Below are positions 1 through 8,990 of a stretch of 64,000 nt of DNA, one piece after another. The translations under genes were made by a program, and so were the position numbers. Position 1 is the first letter of the stretch. Every line of letters begins with the position of its first letter. Source of the DNA: Streptomyces humidus. GTDB taxonomy: Bacteria > Actinomycetota > Actinomycetes > Streptomycetales > Streptomycetaceae. The notes under the pieces are model-generated. The model did no database searches. It saw only the letters and a list, made by a program, of their open reading frames with translations, and was not told the DNA's origin. Location: NCBI RefSeq assembly GCF_014649655.1, contig NZ_BMTL01000016.1, positions 1-64,000 of the forward strand. The letters run 5' to 3'.

Positions 1-93
1 TCGCCCTGGCGGCGAAACCCCGCTCCCTGCCCTGCTCCGCAGGAGTCCGTTTCCTCTCCGCCGTGAACGGCGGAGCATCCACGGAGGAACTCG

Positions 94-144
94 ATGACGA
101 CACTGGTCGCCCGGCGCATCCCACCGGGGGGCTACACGCCATGA
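94..144 (+). CDS. Possible 16-codon upstream ORF with strong RBS
   Basis: This short reading frame has a GGAGGAA Shine-Dalgarno sequence 4-10 bases before its ATG and encodes 16 residues. Its stop overlaps the ATG of the next small frame as ATGA, the usual sign of translational coupling. I recognise no family. It could be a leader ORF or chance; the ribosome binding site is the only support. Confidence 0.25.
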   Translation: MTTLVARRIPPGGYTP

Positions 145-308
145 GCTGGGCGGACGGCTTCCGCCGGCCGCACCACGGGCGGGTGGACGGCGAGGGCCCC
201 TCGCCCGCCGGGCTCGGCGAACTCAGGGCCGCCCGCGTCACGTTCGGACCGGGACCGCTGCCCAGGGCGACGGCCGCCCCGCGGGAGACCAGCGCGGAAC
301 CGGGCTGA
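141..308 (+). CDS. Possible small protein, 55 aa, unknown
   Basis: A 55-residue frame starts at the ATGA overlap with the preceding short ORF. It is rich in Gly, Arg and Pro, with no signal peptide, membrane segment or motif that I recognise. It converges on the substrate-binding protein gene, which ends at 330 on the other strand. The coupled start is the only evidence for translation, so this may be spurious. Confidence 0.2.
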   Translation: MSWADGFRRPHHGRVDGEGPSPAGLGELRAARVTFGPGPLPRATAAPRETSAEPG

Positions 309-329
309 GCGGCACGGCTTCCGCGCGGT

Positions 330-1286
330 TCAGGACAGCCACGCCTTCCAGGTGGACGCGTGGCCGTCCACCCACTTCTTCGCCGCGTCCTCGGGCGTCA
401 GCTTCTGGTCGGCGATCATCAGGGACACCTCGTTCTGGTCCTCGGTGGTCCACTTGAACTTCTTCAGGAAGGCCGCCGCCTTGCCGCCGTTCTTCGCGAA
501 GCCCGCGTTGAGGTACTTCTGCAGCGGGGTGTGCGGGTAGGCGCAGGCGACCTTCGCCGGGTCCGCGTCGCAGCCCTCCTTGTAGGCGGGCAGCTTCACC
601 TCGGTCATCGGAACCTTCTTGAAGAGCCACTGCGGCGCGTACCAGTAGGTGAGGAAGGGCTTCTTCTCCTTGGCGAACTGCCGCATCTGCGTGATCTGGG
701 CGGCCTCCGAACCGGCGAACACGACCTTGAGGTCGAGGTTCAGGTTCTTCACCAGCGCCTTGTCGTTGGTGACGTAGGAGGGCGAGCCGTCCAGGAGCTG
801 CCCCTTGCCGCCGCTCTCCGCGGTGCGCAGCTGCGCCGCGTACTTGTTCAGGTTCTTCCAGTTCGTGACGTCCGGGTGCTGCTCGGCGAAGTACGTGGGC
901 ACGAACCAGCCGATGTGCCCGGTGACGCCGAGGCCACCGCCAGGGGTGATCGTCTTCTTGTCCTTGACGTAGCGCTGTTCCTGGTCGGGGTGGCCCCAGT
1001 CCTCCAGGATCGCGTCGACGCGGCCCTGGCTGAGCGCGTCCCAGGCGGGCACCTCGTCGACCTGCACGGTGTCGACGCGGTAGCCCAGCTCGTGTTCCAG
1101 GAGGTACTGGGCGACGGCCACGTTGGACTGCGCGCCCACCCAGGACTGCACGGACAGGGTCAGGGACCTGGCGCCCTGGGCGTTGGCGAACGGCGAGGCC
1201 TGCTTCGTCATGTCGGCGGCGCCGCAGCCGGTCAGCAGGAGCAGCGCGGACGCGCCGGCGACGGTCGCGGTGGTACGGATGCGCAT
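330..1286 (-). CDS. Glycine betaine/choline ABC transporter substrate-binding lipoprotein
   Basis: This 318-aa protein captures a quaternary-amine osmolyte outside the membrane and delivers it to the ABC permease encoded just upstream. The N-terminus is a lipoprotein signal peptide: Arg-rich start, hydrophobic run and a lipobox LLTGC with Cys at about residue 21. The body fits the OpuAC/ProX periplasmic-binding fold, with phrases such as SWVGAQSN, ILEDWGHP and FLTYWYAPQW whose aromatic residues would form a cation-binding cage. Its ATG lies one base after the permease stop, so it is the last gene of the operon. Glycine betaine versus choline or carnitine cannot be told from sequence alone. 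Confidence 0.9.
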   Translation of the reverse strand: MRIRTTATVAGASALLLLTGCGAADMTKQASPFANAQGARSLTLSVQSWVGAQSNVAVAQYLLEHELGYRVDTVQVDEVPAWDALSQGRVDAILEDWGHPDQEQRYVKDKKTITPGGGLGVTGHIGWFVPTYFAEQHPDVTNWKNLNKYAAQLRTAESGGKGQLLDGSPSYVTNDKALVKNLNLDLKVVFAGSEAAQITQMRQFAKEKKPFLTYWYAPQWLFKKVPMTEVKLPAYKEGCDADPAKVACAYPHTPLQKYLNAGFAKNGGKAAAFLKKFKWTTEDQNEVSLMIADQKLTPEDAAKKWVDGHASTWKAWLS

Positions 1287-1287
1287 G

Positions 1288-3249
1288 TCACGCTCCCTTC
1301 TCGGCGCGGCGTTCGGTCGGCTGGGTCACCCGGTCGAGCATCAGGCCGAGGCAGACGATGGCCGCGCCGGCCACCAGACCGGTGGCGAGGTCGCCCTGGG
1401 CGAGGCCGAAGACGACGTCGTAGCCGAGGGCGCCGCCGCCGACCAGGCCGCCGATGATGACGACGGCGAGGACCAGGACGACGCCCTGGTTGAGGGCGAG
1501 CAGCAGGGCCGGGCGGGCCAGCGGGAGCTGCACCTGGCGGATCTGCTGGCCGCTGCTCGCGCCGAGCGAGCGGGCCGACTCCAGGGCGGCCGGGTCGACC
1601 TGGCGCAGTCCCTGGGTGGTGATGCGGACGACGGCGGGCAGCGCGTAGACGACCGCGGCGGCCACGGCGGGCGCGCGGCCGACGCCGAACAGCGCGACGA
1701 CCGGGATCAGGTAGACGAACTGCGGCATCGTCTGGAAGACGTCGAGGACGGGCCGCAGGAGCCGTTCGAAGCGGTCGCTGCGGGCGGCGGCGACGCCGGT
1801 CGCGAACCCCAGGACGAGGGTGACGGCGACCGCGGCGAGGACCTGCGAGAGCGTGTCGAGCGAGGGCCTCCACACGCCGAGCACGCCGATCGCGGCCATC
1901 GCGAGGACCGCGGTGAGCGCGGTCCGCCAGGTGCCGATCACCCAGGCGAGCGCGGCGACGATCAGCAGGACCGACCACCAGGGCAGGGCCTGGAGGCCGT
2001 CGCGCAGCGGGTCGAGGACCCAGGTGGTGAAGTGTCCGGCCCAGTCGGCGGTGCCGCCGATCACGGGGACCCCGGAGTAGAGGTGGTCGGTCATCCAGTC
2101 GACGGCCCGGTTGACCGGCTCGGCGATGTTCAGGGTCCAGGAGCCGGGCCAGTCGAGGCGGCCGGCGAACCGTCCGACGAGCGCGACGGCCACGGCGGTG
2201 GCGAGCGCGTACGCCCATCCGGCGCGCCGGGACAGGCCGGTGCGCCCACCGGCGGGGTCGCCCTCGCCGTCGCCGGCCGCGCCGGTGACCCGGTCCAGGA
2301 CGACGGCGAGCAGGACGATCGGGATGCCCGCGGCGAGCGCCGCCCCGACGTCGACCGAGGCGAGCGCCTGGTAGACGCGGTCGCCGAGGCCGCCGGCGCC
2401 GATCACGGAGGCGATGACCGCCATGGACAGCGCCATCATGATCGTCTGGTTGAGGCCGAGCAGGAGTTCCTTGCGGGCCAGCGGGATGCGCGCGGTCAGC
2501 AGGCGCTGGCGGGAGGTGGCCCCCAGCGACTCGACGGCCTCCAGCACCTCCTTGTCGGCGCCGCGCAGGCCGAGCGAGGTGAGCCGGGCCATGGGCGGGG
2601 CCGCGTAGACGACGGTGGCGAGGACGGCCGCGGGGACGCCGATGCCGAAGACCAGGACGACGGGGAGCAGGTAGGCGAACGCGGGCAGCACCTGCATGGT
2701 GTCCAGGACGGGACGCAGGACGCGGTCCATCCGGTCCGACAGGCCGGCCGCGAGGCCCAGCACGGCGCCGACGGCGACCGAGACGAGGACCGCGACGACC
2801 ATCAGGGCGAGCGTCTGCATGGTCGGGATCCACATGCCGAGCAGTCCGCAGGCCACGAACGCGGCGGCGGCGCCGAGCCCGAGCCGCACTCCGGCGACCC
2901 GCCAGGCGACCAGCCCGGCGACGGCGGTGACGCCCGCCCAGCCGGCGGCGAGCAGCACCAGGTAGACGGCGCGCACGGAGAGCACGACCGCGTTGCTGAC
3001 GTAGCCGAAGCCGTAGAGGAACAGCGGATGGCTGTCGCGGTTGTCGATGATCCAGTCGCTGACCCTGCCCAGCGGCTGGGTGAGGTCGACGGTGAGGGCG
3101 GCGGGCCAGCTGCCGCTGGACCAGCGGGCGTCGGCGAGCGGGACGAGGACCGCCGCGGCGAGCGCCAGCAGGGCGAGCTTGGCGGCCGCGCGGTGTCTGA
3201 GAATGCCCGGCAGAAAGACCCGGGCAGCGGGTGCGGTGACCGTGGCCAT
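1288..3249 (-). CDS. Betaine ABC transporter permease, internally duplicated
   Basis: This 653-aa membrane protein is about twice the usual ProW/OpuAB length. It contains two homologous permease halves. Each has an LRPVLD(T/V)xQxxPxFxYLxPVV segment followed by an EAA loop: ESLGATSRQRLLTARIPLA near residues 240-260 and ARSLGASSGQQIRQVQLPLA near 555-575. The fusion would supply both channel subunits from one chain. It starts one base after the ATPase stop and ends one base before the lipoprotein start, so the three transport genes are tightly coupled. I see no substrate-binding domain fused to it; that role is carried by the separate lipoprotein. Confidence 0.92.
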   Translation of the reverse strand: MATVTAPAARVFLPGILRHRAAAKLALLALAAAVLVPLADARWSSGSWPAALTVDLTQPLGRVSDWIIDNRDSHPLFLYGFGYVSNAVVLSVRAVYLVLLAAGWAGVTAVAGLVAWRVAGVRLGLGAAAAFVACGLLGMWIPTMQTLALMVVAVLVSVAVGAVLGLAAGLSDRMDRVLRPVLDTMQVLPAFAYLLPVVLVFGIGVPAAVLATVVYAAPPMARLTSLGLRGADKEVLEAVESLGATSRQRLLTARIPLARKELLLGLNQTIMMALSMAVIASVIGAGGLGDRVYQALASVDVGAALAAGIPIVLLAVVLDRVTGAAGDGEGDPAGGRTGLSRRAGWAYALATAVAVALVGRFAGRLDWPGSWTLNIAEPVNRAVDWMTDHLYSGVPVIGGTADWAGHFTTWVLDPLRDGLQALPWWSVLLIVAALAWVIGTWRTALTAVLAMAAIGVLGVWRPSLDTLSQVLAAVAVTLVLGFATGVAAARSDRFERLLRPVLDVFQTMPQFVYLIPVVALFGVGRAPAVAAAVVYALPAVVRITTQGLRQVDPAALESARSLGASSGQQIRQVQLPLARPALLLALNQGVVLVLAVVIIGGLVGGGALGYDVVFGLAQGDLATGLVAGAAIVCLGLMLDRVTQPTERRAEKGA

Positions 3250-3250
3250 G

Positions 3251-4342
3251 TCAGACCGCCTCCTTGCGGAGCTCCGTTCCGGCCACGACGTCGAGGAGCC
3301 GTTCGTGGTCGACGACCCCCAGACAGCGGCCGTCCTCCACGACGCACGCCGGCCGGTGGCTGCGCGACACGACCTGGATCGCGTCGGCGACGACCGCTCC
3401 GGCCTCGATCGCGCCGGGGTGGCCGGGGCCGGCGCACTCGCCGGGGCGCATGGCCCGGCGGACCGTCATGACCTGCTCGCGCGGGACGTCGCGGACGAAC
3501 TCGCGGACGTAGTCGTCGGCGGGCGAGCCGACGATCTCCTCCGGGGTGCCGAGCTGCACCACTTCGCCGTCGCGCATGAGGGCGATGCGGTCGCCGAGCT
3601 TGAGGGCCTCGCTGAGGTCGTGGGTGATGAAGACCATCGTGCGGCCCTCCTCCTGGTGCAGGCGGACGACCTCCTCCTGCATGTCGCGCCGGATCAGCGG
3701 GTCGAGCGCGCTGAACGGCTCGTCGAACAGCAGGACCTCGGGGTCGACGGCGAGCGCGCGGGCCAGTCCGACGCGCTGGCGCTGGCCGCCGGACAGCTCG
3801 CTGGGCCTGCGCTGCTCCATGCCTTCGAGGCCGACCTTCTCGACGACCTCCTGGGCGCGGTCGCGGCGCTCCGACTTGCCGACGCCCTGGATCTCCAGGC
3901 CGTAGGCCACGTTGTCGACGACCGTGCGGTGCGGGAGCAGGCCGAAGTGCTGGAAGACCATCGCGGCCCGGTGCCGGCGCAGTTCGCGCAGCCGGGTCCT
4001 GTCCATGGCCCGCACGTCCTCGCCCTCGATCGCGATGGTGCCGGCGGTCGGCTCGATCAGCCGGGTCAGACAGCGCACGAGGGTGGACTTGCCGGAGCCG
4101 GACAGGCCCATGACGACGAAGACCTCGCCCTTGCGCACGTCGAAGGAGACGTCCCGGACGGCGGCGGTGCAGCCGGTGCGTTCGCGGAGTTCGGCGGGGG
4201 GCAGGGAGGTGAGTTCGGGATCGGCGGGCACGGTCTCGGCCTTCGGGCCGAACACCTTCCACAGGCCGTCCACCGAGAAGACCGGCGGGCGCTCCTCGAT
4301 GGTCGTGTGGGCGGTCATGTCGGTACGGGTGTCGGTACTCAT
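3251..4342 (-). CDS. Betaine ABC transporter ATP-binding protein with CBS region
   Basis: This 363-aa protein is the ATPase of the importer. It has Walker A MGLSGSGKST, signature LSGGQRQR and Walker B LLFDEPFSALD, in the order usual for OpuAA/ProV. The C-terminal part after the nucleotide-binding domain (about residues 285-360) resembles a CBS regulatory region, which in OpuA-type importers senses ionic strength. I chose the ATG at 4342, not the longer upstream frame, because it overlaps the stop of the GMC oxidoreductase gene as TGATG and the first recognisable residues follow directly. One base separates its stop from the permease start. Confidence 0.92.
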   Translation of the reverse strand: MSTDTRTDMTAHTTIEERPPVFSVDGLWKVFGPKAETVPADPELTSLPPAELRERTGCTAAVRDVSFDVRKGEVFVVMGLSGSGKSTLVRCLTRLIEPTAGTIAIEGEDVRAMDRTRLRELRRHRAAMVFQHFGLLPHRTVVDNVAYGLEIQGVGKSERRDRAQEVVEKVGLEGMEQRRPSELSGGQRQRVGLARALAVDPEVLLFDEPFSALDPLIRRDMQEEVVRLHQEEGRTMVFITHDLSEALKLGDRIALMRDGEVVQLGTPEEIVGSPADDYVREFVRDVPREQVMTVRRAMRPGECAGPGHPGAIEAGAVVADAIQVVSRSHRPACVVEDGRCLGVVDHERLLDVVAGTELRKEAV

Positions 4343-5871
4343 CAGGCATCGCCTCCGATCAGGTCCACGGCCCGTTCGCCGACCATCAGCACGCCGATCA
4401 TCGGATTCACGGCTGTCATGGTCGGGAACACGGAGGCGTCCGCGATGCGGATGCCCTCCATTCCACGGATTCGCAACTGGGGGTCCACTACGGCCAGTTC
4501 GTCGTCGGCGGCGCCCATCTTGCAGGTGCCCGCCGGGTGGTACACGGTGTGCGCGACCTTGCGCGCGTACTCGCTCAGCTCCTCGTCGCCCGTGATGTGC
4601 GGGCCGGGGGCGACCTCGCGCTTGAGCCAGCCGGCCAGCGGCTCGGTCCTCGCGATCTCGCGCGCGATGCGGATCCCGTCGACGAGGGTGCGGCCGTCGT
4701 GGTCGTCCTCGTCGGTGAAGTAGCGGAAGTCGAGGGCGGGCTTGACGGCCGGGTCCGCGCTCTGCAGGTAGAGCCGGCCGCGGGACTTCGGCTTGGGGAT
4801 GTTCGGGGTCATCGACACGCCGTGCTCGGGGCGTTCGTAGCCGAGCCGTTCCGGGTTGTCGGTGAAGGGGACCTGGTAGAAGTGGAACATCAGGTCGGGG
4901 CCCGCGTGCTCGGGGTCGCGGCGCACGAACAGGCCGGCGTCGGAGTCCATCGCGGAGTTCTCCGGGAGCGGCCCGTGGGTCTCCCAGACGATCACCGACT
5001 CGGGGTGGTCGAGGAGGTTCTCGCCGACGCCGGGCAGGTCGTGGACGACGGGGATGCCGAGTTCGTCCAGGTCGGCCTTGGGGCCGATGCCGGAGTGCAG
5101 CAGCAGGCGGGGCGTGTCGATCGCGCCCGCGCAGAGCACGACCTCGCGCCGGGCCCGTACGAGGCTCTCCGTGCCGTCCTGGGCGCGCACGTGCACGCCC
5201 TGCGCGCGGGCGCCGTCCAGCTCCAGTCGGTACGCCCAGGTCTCCAGCAGGATCGTCAGATTGGGCCGCTCGTCCATCACCGGGTGCAGATAGGCGACCG
5301 AGGCGGAGGAGCGCTTGTTGGTCTCGGGGTGGTAGGCGAGGTCGAAGAAGCCGACGCCGTCGTCGAAGGGCTTGCTGTTGAAGCCCTCCACGCGGGGCAC
5401 GCCGGTCGCCTGCTGCGCGGCCTCGACGAAGTCGCGGGCGATGGGGTTCCGGTCCTTCTCGTCGACGGGGACGATGTTGTTCAGCAGGCGCGCGTAGTAC
5501 GCCTCCATGGGGACCGCGCCCCAGCCCTGCGCGCCGGCCGCCTCCCACTCGTCGAAGTCGGACGGCAGCGGCTTGAACGCGATGAGCGTGTTGTGCGAGG
5601 AGCAGCCGCCGAGGACGCGGGCCCGGCTGTGCCGGATGTGGGAGTTGCCGCGCGGCTGCTCGGTGGTGGGGTAGTCGTAGTCCAGCTCGCCGCCGAGCAG
5701 GCCCATCCAGCGGCGCAGGGTGAGGACGTCGTCACGGCCGACGTCGCTGGGGCCGCCCTCGATGACGGCGACGGTGACGTCGGGGTTCTCGGTGAGGCGC
5801 GAAGCGATGACGGAACCGGCGGTTCCGCCTCCGACGATCACATAGTCGTAGATGAGTGAGCTCTCTGGCAT
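4342..5871 (-). CDS. betA: GMC oxidoreductase, choline dehydrogenase-like
   Basis: This 509-aa FAD enzyme probably oxidises choline to betaine aldehyde, the first step of glycine betaine synthesis. The FAD-binding GGGTAGS motif is at residues 14-20. The GMC signature region ARVLGGCSSHN is near residue 85 and the active-site HPAGTCKMG is near residue 450. Context supports choline as substrate: an aldehyde dehydrogenase gene lies upstream, and a quaternary-amine importer follows with a one-base overlap. Other alcohols remain possible because GMC substrate range is hard to read from sequence. Confidence 0.85.
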   Translation of the reverse strand: MPESSLIYDYVIVGGGTAGSVIASRLTENPDVTVAVIEGGPSDVGRDDVLTLRRWMGLLGGELDYDYPTTEQPRGNSHIRHSRARVLGGCSSHNTLIAFKPLPSDFDEWEAAGAQGWGAVPMEAYYARLLNNIVPVDEKDRNPIARDFVEAAQQATGVPRVEGFNSKPFDDGVGFFDLAYHPETNKRSSASVAYLHPVMDERPNLTILLETWAYRLELDGARAQGVHVRAQDGTESLVRARREVVLCAGAIDTPRLLLHSGIGPKADLDELGIPVVHDLPGVGENLLDHPESVIVWETHGPLPENSAMDSDAGLFVRRDPEHAGPDLMFHFYQVPFTDNPERLGYERPEHGVSMTPNIPKPKSRGRLYLQSADPAVKPALDFRYFTDEDDHDGRTLVDGIRIAREIARTEPLAGWLKREVAPGPHITGDEELSEYARKVAHTVYHPAGTCKMGAADDELAVVDPQLRIRGMEGIRIADASVFPTMTAVNPMIGVLMVGERAVDLIGGDA

Positions 5872-6036
5872 GGGGGGTACTCCAGGGGCGTGCGAAGTCT
5901 TCTCGGGCGAGGTCGGGGCGGACTCGGGGCGGACTCGGGCGAGGAAGCGGCGCGGGGTGTGCGCGATGCGCGGATGGGCGCCGTGAGAGGGCGCGCGCGG
6001 TGAGAGGGTGCGCGCGGGTGCGGCCGGGGCGGCGGG

Positions 6037-7566
6037 TCAGCCGGCGAACCAGCGGACCGGCTGTGGCGCGAGGTTCTGGTAGACGTGCTTGGACTCGCGG
6101 TACTCGGCGAGCCCGGCGGGCCCGAGTTCGCGGCCGACGCCGCTCTTCCCGAAGCCGCCCCACTCCGCCTGCGGCAGATAGGGGTGGAAGTCGTTGATCC
6201 AGACGGTGCCGTGGCGCAGTCGGCCGGCCACCCGTCGGGCGCGGCCGGCGTCGGAGGTCCACACGCCGCCCGCGAGGCCGTACTCGGTGTCGTTGGCGAG
6301 GGCGACGGCCTCGTCCTCGGTGCGGAAGGTCTCGACGGTGAGGACCGGCCCGAAGACCTCCTCCCGCACGACGCGCATCTCGCGGTGGCAGTGGTCGAGG
6401 ACGGTGGGCTCGTAGAAGTAGCCGGTCTCCGGCCGCTCCGGGGCCGGGTCCGGGCGCCGCCCGCCGGATCGCAGCACGGCGCCCTCGGCGAGCGCGGAGG
6501 CCACGTACTCCTCGGTCTTGGCGCGCTGCTGCCCGGAGACGAGCGGGCCGCACTCGACGCCGGTCTCGGTGCCGCGTCCGAGGCGGATCTTCCCGGCCCG
6601 GCGGGCGAGTTCGTCGACGAAGCGGTCGCGGACCGACTCCTCGACGATGAGCCGGGAGCCCGCCGAGCAGACCTGGCCGCTGTGGATGAAGGCCGCGTTG
6701 AGGGCCTGGTCGACGGCGGTGTCGAAGCCCTCGGGGGTGGCGCAGGCGTCGGCGAAGACCACGTTGGGGTTCTTGCCGCCGAGTTCGAGGGCGACCTTCT
6801 TGACGGTCGGGGCGGCCGCCTGCGCGACCTTGACGCCGCTGACCAGGCCGCCGGTGAAGGACACCAGGTCGACGTCGGGGTGTTCGGCGAGCCGGGCGCC
6901 GACCGTGTGGCCGGGTCCGGTGACGATGTTCGCGACTCCGGCGGGCAGCCCGGCCTCGGCGAGCAGGTCGATCAGCGCGATCGTGGTCAGGGGGGTGATC
7001 TCACTCGGCTTCACGACGAAGGTGTCGCCGGCGGCGAGGGCGGGCGCGATCTTCCAACTCGCCTGGAGGAGCGGGTAGTTCCAGGGGGTGATCAGCGCGC
7101 ACACACCGATGGGCTCATGGACGACGACGCTGTGGACGTCGGCCGAGCCCGCGTCCACGACCCGGCCGGGCGCCTCGGCGGCGACGAGGCCCGCGAAGTA
7201 ACGGAAGGCGTCGGCGACGCAGTCGATGTCCACCCGGCCCTCTTCGAGGGTCTTGCCCGCGTCACGGCTCTCCAGCAGGCCGAGCCGTTCGCGGTCGCGT
7301 ATGAGGAGGTCGGCGACGCGGCGCAGCAGCCCGGCGCGTTCGACGGCCGGGGTGCGCGGCCAGTCGCCCTCGTCGAAGGCGGCGCGGGCGGCCGCGACCG
7401 CCAGGTCGGCGTCCTTCTCGTCGCCCTCCGCGACCACCGCGAAGGGGCGGCCGTCCGCGGGGTCGAGGATCTCCCGGGTCGCTCCGGAGGCGGCGGTCAG
7501 CCACTCGCCGCCCGCGTGAATCGTCCGGCACTCCCGCTGTTCCGTGTGGTTCGTCGTGTCGGCCAT
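6037..7566 (-). CDS. betB: Aldehyde dehydrogenase, probable betaine aldehyde dehydrogenase
   Basis: This 509-aa NAD(P)-dependent enzyme has the ALDH hallmarks: PWNYP in the cofactor domain, catalytic Glu in LELGGKN, and catalytic Cys in GQVCSAG. It is the first gene of the osmoprotectant operon and probably converts betaine aldehyde to glycine betaine. A 165-base gap separates it from the GMC gene. That gap holds short direct repeats (GTGAGAGGG followed by GCGCGCG, twice at about 5983-6018). The start is an ATG with GGAAGG 11 bases upstream. No BetI-type TetR repressor gene lies beside the operon. Confidence 0.85.
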   Translation of the reverse strand: MADTTNHTEQRECRTIHAGGEWLTAASGATREILDPADGRPFAVVAEGDEKDADLAVAAARAAFDEGDWPRTPAVERAGLLRRVADLLIRDRERLGLLESRDAGKTLEEGRVDIDCVADAFRYFAGLVAAEAPGRVVDAGSADVHSVVVHEPIGVCALITPWNYPLLQASWKIAPALAAGDTFVVKPSEITPLTTIALIDLLAEAGLPAGVANIVTGPGHTVGARLAEHPDVDLVSFTGGLVSGVKVAQAAAPTVKKVALELGGKNPNVVFADACATPEGFDTAVDQALNAAFIHSGQVCSAGSRLIVEESVRDRFVDELARRAGKIRLGRGTETGVECGPLVSGQQRAKTEEYVASALAEGAVLRSGGRRPDPAPERPETGYFYEPTVLDHCHREMRVVREEVFGPVLTVETFRTEDEAVALANDTEYGLAGGVWTSDAGRARRVAGRLRHGTVWINDFHPYLPQAEWGGFGKSGVGRELGPAGLAEYRESKHVYQNLAPQPVRWFAG

Positions 7567-7655
7567 GATCGGTGTTGCCTTCCGTTCCTGTTCCGTCCCC
7601 CTGTGTCACCCGTGGGTCGCTGCCGGGGACCGCGTCCACATGCCCCGAACCTTTC

Positions 7656-7669
7656 ATTGCATGCGCAAT
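7656..7669. promoter_or_regulatory. Candidate operator upstream of the betaine operon
   Basis: The sequence ATTGC-ATGC-GCAAT has perfect 5-base arms around a 4-base spacer. It lies 87-100 bases upstream of the aldehyde dehydrogenase start. A TTGACA hexamer for the minus strand is at 7715-7720, further upstream. The regulator is unknown; such short palindromes suit IclR- or GntR-type dimers. The rest of 7567-7869 shows no credible gene. Confidence 0.35.
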
Positions 7670-7869
7670 CCCTGACCTGAAGTGCGCTGAGTCACTGCCA
7701 GTACGGACATAACCTGTCAAAGGGGATGGCATGGTGACGGTTCGCTCACCCGGATCGCCCCGCCGACGTCACGCGGAGCAGGCGGCGCCGACCCTCGCCT
7801 CGCGCGCGGCGGCCCGGGGGCGGAGAACCCGTCACGGGACTCGGAGACGAACCCGGCCCGGAACGCAGC

Positions 7870-7900
7870 GATCCCCGGACGGTCGGACCGTCCGGGGATC
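7870..7900 (-). terminator. Hairpin terminator after mdh
   Basis: A perfect 15-base inverted repeat (GATCCCCGGACGGTC and its complement) with a single central base lies 15 bases beyond the mdh stop. There is no strong U-tract, which is normal for Streptomyces terminators. Confidence 0.8.
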
Positions 7901-7914
7901 GTGGGAGTTCAGGC

Positions 7915-8904
7915 TCAGATCAGGCCGAGGGCGCGAACCGCCTCGCGCTCCTCCGCGAGCTCCTGCACCGACGCGTCGATGCGGGCGCGGGAGAACTCGT
8001 TGACGTCCAGGCCCTGGACGATCTCGTACTTGCCGGCCTCGGTGGTGACCGGGAAGGAGGAGATCAGACCCTCCGGGACACCGTAGGAGCCGTCGGACGG
8101 GATGCCCATGGAGGCCCAGTCGCCGTCCGCGGTGCCGTTGACCCAGGTGTACACGTGGTCGATGGCCGCGTTGGCGGCGGAGGCGGCCGAAGAGGCGCCG
8201 CGGGCCTCGATGATGGCCGCGCCGCGCTTGGCGACGGTCGGGATGAATTCCTCGGCCAGCCACTTCTCGTCGCCCACGACCTCGGCGGCGTTCTTGCCGG
8301 CGATGGTGGCGTGGAAGATGTCCGGGTACTGGGTGGCGGAGTGGTTGCCCCAGATGGTCAGCCGCTTGATGTCGGCGACCGTCGAGCCCGTCTTCTTCGC
8401 GAGCTGGGTCAGCGCGCGGTTGTGGTCGAGGCGGGTCATCGCGGTGAAGCGCTCGGCCGGCACGTCCGGGGCGGCGGCCTGGGCGATCAGCGCGTTGGTG
8501 TTGGCCGGGTTGCCGACGACCAGGACCTTGATGTCGTCCGCGGCGTGGTCGTTGATGGCCTTGCCCTGCGGCTTGAAGATGCCGCCGTTGGCCTCCAGGA
8601 GGTCGCCACGCTCCATGCCCTTGGTGCGGGGGCGGGCGCCGACGAGGAGTGCCACGTTCGTGCCGTCGAAGGCGACGTTCGGGTCGTCCGTGATGTCGAT
8701 GCCCTGCAGCAGCGGGAAGGCGCAGTCGTCGAGCTCCATGGCGGTGCCCTCGGCGGCCTTCAGCGCCGGGGTGATCTCCAGCAGGCGCAGCTTGACCGGC
8801 ACGTCCGCGCCGAGCAGCTGGCCGGAGGCGATGCGGAAGAGCAGGGCGTAACCGATCTGGCCGGCCGCGCCGGTGACGGTGACGTTCACGGGAGTGCGGG
8901 TCAT
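7915..8904 (-). CDS. mdh: Malate dehydrogenase
   Basis: This 329-aa TCA-cycle enzyme interconverts malate and oxaloacetate with NAD. The Rossmann motif TGAAGQIGY is at residues 11-19. The substrate-binding RPRTKGMERGDLL loop is near residues 92-104, and NPANTNA is typical of the actinobacterial cytosolic-type MDH. The catalytic His is in the IWGNHSATQYPD segment. Length is standard. The ATG has GGAG six bases upstream. It appears monocistronic: a strong hairpin follows and a palindromic operator precedes it. Confidence 0.97.
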   Translation of the reverse strand: MTRTPVNVTVTGAAGQIGYALLFRIASGQLLGADVPVKLRLLEITPALKAAEGTAMELDDCAFPLLQGIDITDDPNVAFDGTNVALLVGARPRTKGMERGDLLEANGGIFKPQGKAINDHAADDIKVLVVGNPANTNALIAQAAAPDVPAERFTAMTRLDHNRALTQLAKKTGSTVADIKRLTIWGNHSATQYPDIFHATIAGKNAAEVVGDEKWLAEEFIPTVAKRGAAIIEARGASSAASAANAAIDHVYTWVNGTADGDWASMGIPSDGSYGVPEGLISSFPVTTEAGKYEIVQGLDVNEFSRARIDASVQELAEEREAVRALGLI

Positions 8905-8968
8905 GGCGTTCTCCGTATGACAGCTGTCGGTGGGGCGTCCCTGCCCCGGGTGGGACGTACAGATGATC

Positions 8969-8990
8969 GATCTCTTGGTATCAAGAGATC
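8969..8990. promoter_or_regulatory. 9-bp-arm palindrome upstream of mdh, candidate TamR (MarR) operator
   Basis: GATCTCTTG-GTAT-CAAGAGATC is a perfect 9-base inverted repeat, 65-86 bases upstream of the mdh start. On the mdh strand a TTGATA hexamer that could act as a -35 lies inside it, so a bound protein would block transcription. In S. coelicolor the MarR-family protein TamR is reported to bind the mdh, aconitase and isocitrate dehydrogenase promoters. Assigning this site to TamR is inference from gene identity and palindrome type. Confidence 0.55.

Noticed and set aside
1123..3471. A 782-codon plus-strand frame opposite the permease
   Set aside because: It is an Asp/Glu/Gly/Arg-rich antisense shadow, typical of high-GC DNA; the permease on the other strand has clear homology and tight operon spacing.
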